From Cymodocea nodosa (taxonomy: Eukaryota; Streptophyta; Magnoliopsida; Alismatales; Cymodoceaceae), in the NCBI GenBank assembly GCA_036874045.1, contig CM072345.1, forward strand, positions 5,295,501 through 5,359,500: DNA of 64,000 nt, written 5' to 3'. The translations under genes and the position numbers were made by a program. The notes under the pieces were generated by a model, which was not told where the DNA came from, searched no databases, and saw only the letters and a program-made list of their open reading frames with translations. Below, piece after piece: positions 57,208 through 64,000 of this stretch (positions within the stretch are counted from its first letter, which is position 1; every line of letters starts with the position of its first letter).

Positions 57208-57895
57208 TTACCTATTTAATTCTTCTTGAATCACATCATCTAACCTATGTCCTTCATCCTCTAAAAAATCTATAGTACGTAAGGACATTTCTAACTCCTC
57301 AAACCTTTCTTGTTTGAAAATATTTAATTGAGTATCCTCATTACCATATGCTAACTTCATTACTCCAGTTTTACAATTTATAACAGCCCCTGATGTTGCT
57401 AAAAATGGCCTTCCCAAAATTAAAGATGTATCACTATTTTTATGCTTAATTTGTTGGGAATCCAAAATTACAATATCAATAGGATATATAAAATTCTTGA
57501 TTTTAATTAAGACATCCTCTAGGGTATCTTATACTTCTATCAGCTAATTGAATAATCGTATTAGTAGGAGTTAAGCCTTTTAATCCTAAGGATGCAAATA
57601 TATCACTTGGCATAACATTTATACCTGCACCTAAGTCTATTAAGGTTCTTTCTAGAATGGTATTTCCTATGGTGCATGATATAACAGGGATTCCAAGATC
57701 AGATAACTTTTTAGGAATTTGTGGCAGAAATAGGGAACTACTTTGCTCAGCTAAAAAGACCTTTCTAAGAACTTTTCGCTCTCTTTTCTTAGTACACCAA
57801 TCCTTCAAAAATTTAGCACAAGGTGGCATATTCTGCAATAGATCTAACAAAGGAATGTTAACTTGTACTTTTTCAAAAATTTCTATGATTTTTTC
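57208..57895 (-). pseudogene. Gypsy G1 aspartic protease
   Basis: The family landmarks are VNIPLLDLLQNMPPCAKFLK and KKLSDLGIPVISCTIG, then the catalytic IDLGAGINVMP, with Gly where DLGAS usually has Ser. A frameshift near 57500 leads to LILGRPFLATSGAVINCK, the C-terminal flap-side motif. TAA near 57208 ends this part. The frame upstream is separated by TAA near 57894. Confidence 0.88.
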
Positions 57896-58825
57896 TTATT
57901 TTTCAGGAATTGTTTGTTGTAATCTTTTAGGATAGGGTGCTAAAGATTTTGATTTCAAAGACTCTTTTTCTTTCAGTTGATTTGTTTGATTATTTTTAGC
58001 TTCAATTGCAGATTCAGATTGTTCTTTAGTGATTTCTAGATTTTCAGCTATTACATTTTCATTATCATTTTGATTTTTACTCTTGTCCACCTTCATATCA
58101 TTTTCATTTTGAGTTCTTGGTGGTATATCAGTTCTAGATCTTAATGTTACACATACATCTTCCAGATTTTCGTTACTTTCATGATGTTTTTGTATATCAT
58201 TTTCGTGATTATGATCTTCAATTGTTTTTAGTTTTAAAGTGCATTCTTTAAATTCTCTTACATTTGTGTTTCCTGTTTGTTGTATATTTTGCAAGTTGTG
58301 CAGGTTTATAACATTATAATTTTCATTGTCCTATTGTAAAACTTATATTTTCATTGCATTTTTGTCTAATGTTTTTAATTTTGTTTCCAGATCATCTAAT
58401 TTCATTGCATTCAATTTTTGATCAATTTTCTTTATAGCTTTTTCAATTTCGTAAATTATATCATGTTTAGGTTCTAAATATGCCTCCTTATAGTTTAATT
58501 GGTTGACTTCTTATTGTTGACACACAAAGTATTCCAGTTTGTCCAGATTTTGCTCTATACTATGCTCCAGTCTGTCATAGCTATCCCAAACTTCAGTGTC
58601 TCTCATCATATTACACATTCTATACTGACCATCAGTTGGGTAAACTATAGGATTCTCATACTCAGCTCTATTATATTGAGGATAATTCATTTGTTGTCCA
58701 TGGGATCTATCAATCAGTAAATGTCTCAATTTCAAACAATCAGAAATGTCGTGTCCTTCAGAATTACAGAATTCACATATGCTAATTAAAGGTTTCAGAA
58801 ATCTTTGAGCATAAGCATATGTCAT
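57896..58825 (-). pseudogene. Gypsy G1 zinc knuckle and linker (gag C-terminal remnant)
   Basis: The ATG at 58825 is only about 85 bases after the primer site. The N-terminus AYAQRFLKPLIS leads to the zinc knuckle CEFCNSEGHDISDC (C-x2-C-x4-H-x4-C). A Tyr/Asn/Glu-rich segment follows, then several stops (near 58511, 58335 and 58350) and a charged linker ending APYPKRLQQTIPEK, which usually precedes protease in Athila/Tat. No capsid-like sequence lies before the knuckle, so the main gag domain is absent here. Confidence 0.85.
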
Positions 58826-58829
58826 ATTC

Positions 58830-58908
58830 TCAATTCAATTCAGTTCAATTCAATTCAATTCAGTTCAATTCAATTCCGATCAATTCAATTCAATTCAGTT
58901 CAATTCAA
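58830..58908. repeat. (CAATT)n-like microsatellite after the G1 primer site
   Basis: CAATT and CAGTT pentamers repeat about 15 times with one CCGAT interruption. It occupies almost the whole leader between the primer site and the first ATG of G1. Confidence 0.9.
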
Positions 58909-58909
58909 T

Positions 58910-58927
58910 TCCCCGGCAAGGGTGCCA
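58910..58927 (-). promoter_or_regulatory. Primer binding site of Gypsy G1
   Basis: On the minus strand TGGCACCCTTGCCGGGGA lies 7 bases after the 5' LTR. It matches the Asp-tRNA-type site TGGCGCCGTTGCCGGGGA of Athila-like elements at 16 of 18 positions. Confidence 0.88.
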
Positions 58928-58934
58928 TAAAACT

Positions 58935-60918
58935 TGTTTGTGTTTTCCCAGCACTACACTAGAAAAACTTGGATTTGTTACTTCTATTTTTACTTAGTTA
59001 ATTTATCTTTATGCCTATTCTTTCTTTTAGAAGTAAACAAACAACTTTTAATACAATTTAGATATTAATTCCAATTTGTACTTTAACTGCAAGTGCACAG
59101 TGTCTATTGTATCAGTGTGCAAGTACAAGTCGATCCCATAGGGAATTGCTGACGAATTTAAGAAATGTTTGATTATGAACAATTCAAATTTATATTCAAT
59201 AAGCACTCCGTTGAGTTACAGTTAACTCAACGGACTAAGTTCGTTGAGTTATGGCTAACTCAACGGACTATCCTCGTGGACTTAAGTTAACTCCACGAGC
59301 CTGTCTCTTCTTTATAATACTGCTATTTACAAAGGAATTCGGCCAACCATTGGGCAATTCCACAGATTGTAAATAACATCAATTAAGCTTTTTAATGCTA
59401 GTTAACATTGGATTTATCATTATGCAATACTAGCATTCAGATGATACAAATAGTAACCATTAAAATCTTTAAGTTGTTTTGTACGAACCAATTTCAGTAA
59501 ACTGTAAAATTAAAACTAACATACAACAATCATAAAACTAATATAGATAACATTAATCACGATACAACACAAACAATACAACACTCAAATACAACATACA
59601 AACAAAGATAAATTGTTTTTGGTATTTTTGTTTTGATGTGAACATGGAAATGAGCGAAAGGTGAAATGTAAAGTAATTTCACTTGACATAAATACTTCTG
59701 ACACTACTTGCAACGTGATTACACCACTGAAAATTGAACCACTTACAATTCTGTCTCCTCTCCCTATAGAATCACGAGTCTAGAATGGCAAGATGATCTC
59801 CTCTTCAGCATACAGGCATCAACCCGAAGCCAAGGCTAAAAGCTTTACAATCTCTTGAAATATGAGTCGGCACTTGGTGAAAATGTCTTCCCTTCCCGCG
59901 ACGCGATCACTCCTCACAGTGGTTGTTAGACACTATGTTTGGCTCGAAATCAACCTGACATCAGGCAAGTATCCTCACAGACCTCCGATGATTGGTGATT
60001 ATGGTGGTGATACGATGGTTGGTGTGATACTTCGGAGAATCGTCGATACTGTTTGCAGAAAGTTCGGTGCTCCTCCTCTGTATACACTGGTCGTCCATCG
60101 ATCACACTCTTTCTTTTCTCACAGACCTCCGATGATTGGTGATTATGGTGGTGATACGATGGTTGGTGTGATACTTCGGAGAATCGTCGATACTGTTTGC
60201 AGAAAGTTCGGTGCTCCTCCTCTGTATACACTGGTCGTCCATCGATCACACTCTTTCTTTTCTCTTCTTTTCTTTTATATTTCTTCAGTGGTAACTACTT
60301 CTGCTTGAATGATTGGTTGGATTTCCTTCCTTCAGATCAACGGCGATGATTTCTTTCTCCCTACGTGATTGAATTCCTGCGTGATACGTGCGAACGTGGT
60401 TTTTCCTTCCAACTATTTGTTCCTGCAACTGCTACAGTGGCATATTAGAAAATATATAGTCCGTGGAGTTACAGATAACTCAACGGACTTCCTTCATTGA
60501 TTTAACTATAAAACACGTGCAAAAATAACAACTTAAGTTTATAACGCTAACCTAACGCGTTGCCTTAGTGTATTTTCATGTAACTCAACACGTGCAGTTA
60601 TACTAACTTAACGAGTTATAACGTAAGTAAATCTACCAACTCTCAACACATGTCAGTAGTAGTTTAAACATAAAATAACATTTCGAAGAGTTACAGGTAT
60701 AATTATCCAATGCTTAAGAATTTCACAGCCTACAATTTACCGACAGTTCATAAATGTACTAAATTAACATTAATTCCCCAAAATTAAGCAGATTCTTCAA
60801 TTAAAGCATATAACAGTGCAATTATAACATAATGGCTTAATTCTCATATGATAAGCTAAATATTATGCAATTAACCATCATTTAACCGTTAATAATATGC
60901 ACTTTTTCATTCTAAACA
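58935..60918 (-). repeat. 5' LTR of Gypsy G1
   Basis: It pairs with the LTR at 43945-45803. The length difference of 125 bases is explained by a 144-base tandem duplication here (59975-60118 and 60119-60262) and a deletion of about 19 bases near 60705. Hairpins are intact: TCCGTTGAGTTA at 59207-59218 pairs with TAACTCAACGGA at 59223-59234. Confidence 0.95.
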
Positions 60919-61429
60919 ACTACTAATAGAGAGTACGAGCTACATTACAAAGGGGATCCCAATCTCAAAAACCAAGTCTGAATGTTCAATCTGGATCCCT
61001 AACTGAAAAGTTAAGTTTGAATATTCATATTCTGAAAAATTCTCCAACATTAGAAGAAGTTCGAAATTCTAAGCAATTTTAGAAAAGGAGTTGCAAATGC
61101 AAGAAGTCTGGAAATTCGACAACTGGAGAAGAAGAGATACAGAAGTTGAGCAAAGAGAAAGAAAAGAGCTATATGCATAAAGATCAAGTTTTATACAATT
61201 CAAAATTAGTTTTGAAAAAGAGCTTTGTTTTCCTATTTGAATTGAATATCAAAAATTACTGTATCAAAACCGTCAAAAAAGGAATTGAGCTGAAAAGATA
61301 TTGTAAATTCTATCTTGAAATAAAAGAATAGAATTTCATTTACGAGTGTTTTGTGCTCTTGTTTTATCCGCTAGTTTAATTACTAAAGACACAATTCACC
61401 CCCCCTCTTGTGATACAGACGATCCTACA
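60919..61429 (+). repeat. Copia D 3' LTR, right part
   Basis: It begins with the second copy of ACTAC and continues the LTR cut at 43944, ending CACCCCCCCTCTTGTGATACAG-type sequence and CCTACA. The inverted D-type LTR at 16131-17060 shows the same sequence without interruption. Confidence 0.9.
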
Positions 61430-62299
61430 TACAAGATAATGTTCGAGTTTTTTAGAGAGCTACAAAATAACTATTTGAGTTTTTCAGAAAGTTACAAACC
61501 CAACTATCCGAACTTGAAGACACACATGTAGAACTTAAAGGATCATGTGACAAGTATAACTGTTCGAGTTTTTCAGAGAGTTATAGAACAACTATTCGAA
61601 TTTTCAGAAGATTACAATAGGTAACTAACCAAAAATCAAATAGAATCGAAAGGCTACATAAAAGATAGTATATAGAATGGTAACTTACCATTTTTAAGAC
61701 TAATTATATAGTAAGTACAATAGGACAAATACCATTAGAATAAATATAATTGTTATACCTCTTGGTATAAATATGATCAGTAAAGGGAAGATAAAGACAA
61801 CAATTATCATTTTTTTTGTGAGCTACATCAAAATTCCACAATAAACATTTTGCAAGTACTAAAGAAGAGGAAAAGCAAAAAGCATACTAAAGTATAGAAA
61901 GCTTCCTATGCACAAACTCTATTCAAAGAAAGTATTAGTTTGTGAGTTTGCACCTAAAAACTCATTGTTAGTTAAGAGCTTCCACCTGAGAGTTAGGAAG
62001 AAATGTTGGTTTAGAACTTCAACCTGAAAGTTCTTGTGTTGGTTCTTGCTTTTACCTAAAAGCAAGTGTTGTAAGTGTTAATTCACTTAGTGAAACCCAA
62101 GTGAACATTGAGGGTAGACTAGCTGAGTTGGTAAACCACCTAAAAATTTCCTTGTGTCAATTATTTATTACTATTGTGCATGCTTATTTAATACTTGTGC
62201 TTATTGGTTAATTAAATTAATTAACTAAGTTGGAAAAGAATTAAAATTATCCATAGATCACCATTCACCCTCTCTCTAGGTAGTCATATGATCTTAACA
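61430..62299 (+). repeat. 3' part of another Copia LTR, related to LTR C
   Basis: Hairpins with TTCGAGTTT / AGAGAGTTA arms are followed by landmarks of LTR C: AAGCAAGTG, AGTGAAACCCAAGTG, GGTAGACTAGCTGAG, AAACCACCTAAAAATTTCC, CATTCACCCTCTCTCTAGG and the end ATCTTAACA. The beginning is missing, cut by Copia D. No primer site follows, so it may be a remnant or solo LTR. Confidence 0.78.
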
Positions 62300-64000
62300 T
62301 TATCAAATTTAGATTAAAATTATTAAAAATTTCTCTTAATCCAAATATTATATCTAGCAACTATACCATAGACAATATATTCAATTTCTTATATATATAT
62401 ATATATATATAACTATACATCATTCCTTCTTAATACCTTAAGATATAACATCACATTCAAAGATGAATATGTCTTGAAGTAAACTTTCTTTCATCTTTAT
62501 AACCACCAAAATCTATATTTGTGAAACTAAATACATTAAACTCTTTTACATGATATATAAGTTTGTACTTCAAATTTCTATTAAAATATTTTATTATTCT
62601 TTTAATACCTTCTCAATGTGTTATTTTGAAATTATTTTGCTATTTATTAACCAAATTCACAAAATATGTGAAATTTGATTTAATACACAACATAATATAC
62701 GTTAAATTTCTTACTACTAAGTAACGGTACTTATTTTATTTCAAACAAATTGGTCGTTAATCTTCTCTCATACACATATAGTATTGATTTTACATACCAA
62801 ATTTTTATAGTACTAAATGTAGGTTTTTTAATTTATATGTAATGTTCTAGACTTCCAACTTTTAAGGATTTATATTCAAAGGACATAAGATATTTCTTTT
62901 ATACCATTCACTTCAAATCTTAAGCTAAGTTCTTATTTTATTACCTAGCAAATCAATATTATTTCTAACGAGCAAACTATCACTATATACAAAAATAATA
63001 TTATACAATTCTTCTTACTTTTCATAACATAATTATCTAATCTATTTGAAATAAAAAGATACCATTGTCTAAAATATTGTTTTTAATTTGAACACTTCAT
63101 TTTTATGTACTTCTACATGAAAATTTTTAAGTTGACATATATATAATAGATTTCTTACAAATTCCTTCAAAAATGTAATTTTTACATTTATTCAATGTAA
63201 TTCTAAATTGAAGTATACTATTATAGTCAATGCCATTTTTATAGTGGAAACTTTACCATTGAGGCACTCTTTACCTTATCACTTAAAATGCTTAATCAAC
63301 TAAATCATGTAATCAAAATTTTATTTCAAACATTTAATCACTTAATTAAATCACTTAAATATTTTGATTAACTTGTTTAAAACACCTAATTAAATCATTG
63401 AATCTTATAATTAATCACTTAATCCTTTCATTAAGAAATTGTAATCAAATTACTTAATCAAATCACTTAATTAAAACACTTAAATCTCTAAATCACTTAA
63501 TTGAAATCATCAATCAATTTACTAATTTAGAGCATTCACATAGGTGAGAATCTTAAATTTTTTATTAAGTAGATCTTAAAACCCCAAGTAGAATAAAATT
63601 GTGAAGAGAATCTCCTTTTCTTTTGTAAAGGATAATGCTAGTGATCGTTAATTTCAATGCATCTAATAATCAAAACTGTGATTTTTTCACTTGACATGAA
63701 ATTAGATCGCTCTTAAAAGTATCACCATTCACAATCCCACGAAAAGAATATATCTTTTAGCATGACACAATTCATTAATCACACATTAAGAATTACCAGT
63801 CAAAATCAAAATTTTCCTAAAAACAGAAATAAAAGAGTTTACTACATAGATCCTATTCGAAAACATGACAGTCGATGGAATTGAACTCTATCGGATCTTT
63901 TAAGGACTCATCTAAGATTGCATTTGTTCGACTTTACCTTTGATCAAAACTCCATATTTTACCGAATTGTCTGATTGGGTTAACTTTTGAAAATGGCGAC
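62300..64000. other. AT-rich region, mostly unassigned
   Basis: No intact ORF is present. There is an AT microsatellite near 62388-62412. At about 63275-63540 CTTAATCA/CACTTAATTAAA-like short repeats occur. Part is a decayed Copia RT on the minus strand, listed separately. From about 63550 to the end I see nothing recognisable. Confidence 0.5.
62800..63300 (-). pseudogene. Strongly decayed Copia reverse transcriptase
   Basis: Read on the minus strand, fragments recall Copia RT: INVKITFLK (compare QMDVKTAFLNG) near 63185-63205, then about 200 bases on FVYSDSLLVRNNIDLLGNK (compare YVDDLLV) near 62940-62997. Spacing is right but stops are frequent. This lineage differs from A-D. The call is tentative. 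Confidence 0.45.

Larger units (their letters stand above)
43945..60918 (-). mobile_element. Gypsy element G1, complete, Athila/Tat-like, permuted gag
   Basis: The element spans 16974 bases with LTRs of 1859 (43945-45803) and 1984 (58935-60918) bases. It has TG...CA ends and a perfect target duplication ACTAC (43940-43944 and 60919-60923) inside the Copia D LTR. Order on the minus strand: LTR, primer site, zinc knuckle, protease, RT, RNase H, integrase, env-like ORF, gag capsid region, F-box-like gene, polypurine tract, LTR. RT, integrase and primer site place it in the Athila/Tat clade. The gag position is not the normal one. The first 430 LTR bases differ at about 13 sites, nearly all transitions, so insertion is fairly recent. 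Confidence 0.95.
37625..61429 (+). mobile_element. Copia element D, 3' half, LTR split by Gypsy G1
   Basis: D retains the end of RT, RNase H, a long spacer, an env-like ORF, polypurine tract and 3' LTR. Its 5' part is missing at 37625. The LTR (43238-43944 plus 60924-61429, about 1213 bases in all) is interrupted by the complete Gypsy G1. The right boundary CCTACA at 61429 is followed by another Copia LTR into which D was presumably inserted. The left flank needed to check a target duplication is gone. Confidence 0.85.

Noticed and set aside
59862..60308. Open frame of 148 codons on the plus strand in the G1 5' LTR, also present at 44872-45174
   Set aside because: It is antisense to the element, its length is inflated by the 144-base duplication, and the G2 LTR does not keep it. 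It is probably accidental.

Overview
The window is AT-rich plant nuclear DNA made almost entirely of nested LTR retrotransposons. No single-copy host gene, rRNA, tRNA or CRISPR array could be supported. The organism is a flowering plant, judged from Sirevirus-like Ty1/Copia elements (Met-tRNA primer site, repeated polypurine tracts, an extra env-like ORF after RNase H) and an Athila/Tat-like Ty3/Gypsy family. The species cannot be named from the sequence.

Layout, left to right. 1-10058: Copia element A (+), 5' end outside the window, with linker, protease, integrase, RT, RNase H, env-like ORF and 3' LTR. 10059-16103: 3' half of Gypsy copy G2 (+): env-like C-terminus, gag, an F-box-like gene and 3' LTR. 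16131-17060: inverted fragment of a D-type Copia LTR. 17061 to about 36929: Copia B (+), with its gag split by complete Copia C (19281-26920) and its env-like ORF split by a solo LTR (32927-35065, repeat ACAGG). 36898-37624: a Gypsy-derived noncoding fragment. 37625-61429: 3' half of Copia D (+), whose 3' LTR is split by complete Gypsy G1 (43945-60918, minus strand, target repeat ACTAC). 61430-62299: 3' part of another Copia LTR. 62300-64000: mostly unassigned AT-rich DNA with a decayed reverse-strand Copia RT.

The most unusual object is the Gypsy family G1/G2. On its coding strand G1 reads LTR, Asp-tRNA-like primer site, zinc-knuckle/protease/RT/RNase H/integrase, env-like ORF, gag capsid region, F-box-like gene, LTR. 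The capsid part of gag is missing from its usual place before protease and lies near the 3' end. G2 shows the same env-gag-F-box-LTR order. Each downstream cistron is preceded by short hairpins of the kind found in the LTR (arms such as CCGTTGAGTTA / TAACTCAACGG).

The Copia elements carry hairpins with other arm sequences but the same AGTTA..TAACT core. They also share with the Gypsy family an env-like protein domain, a roughly 0.8 kb noncoding block, and in element D a piece of Gypsy-LTR-like sequence just upstream of the env-like ORF. This points to exchange of a 3' module between the two superfamilies. All elements are broken by stops or frameshifts, and the in-frame stops are strikingly biased to TAG.
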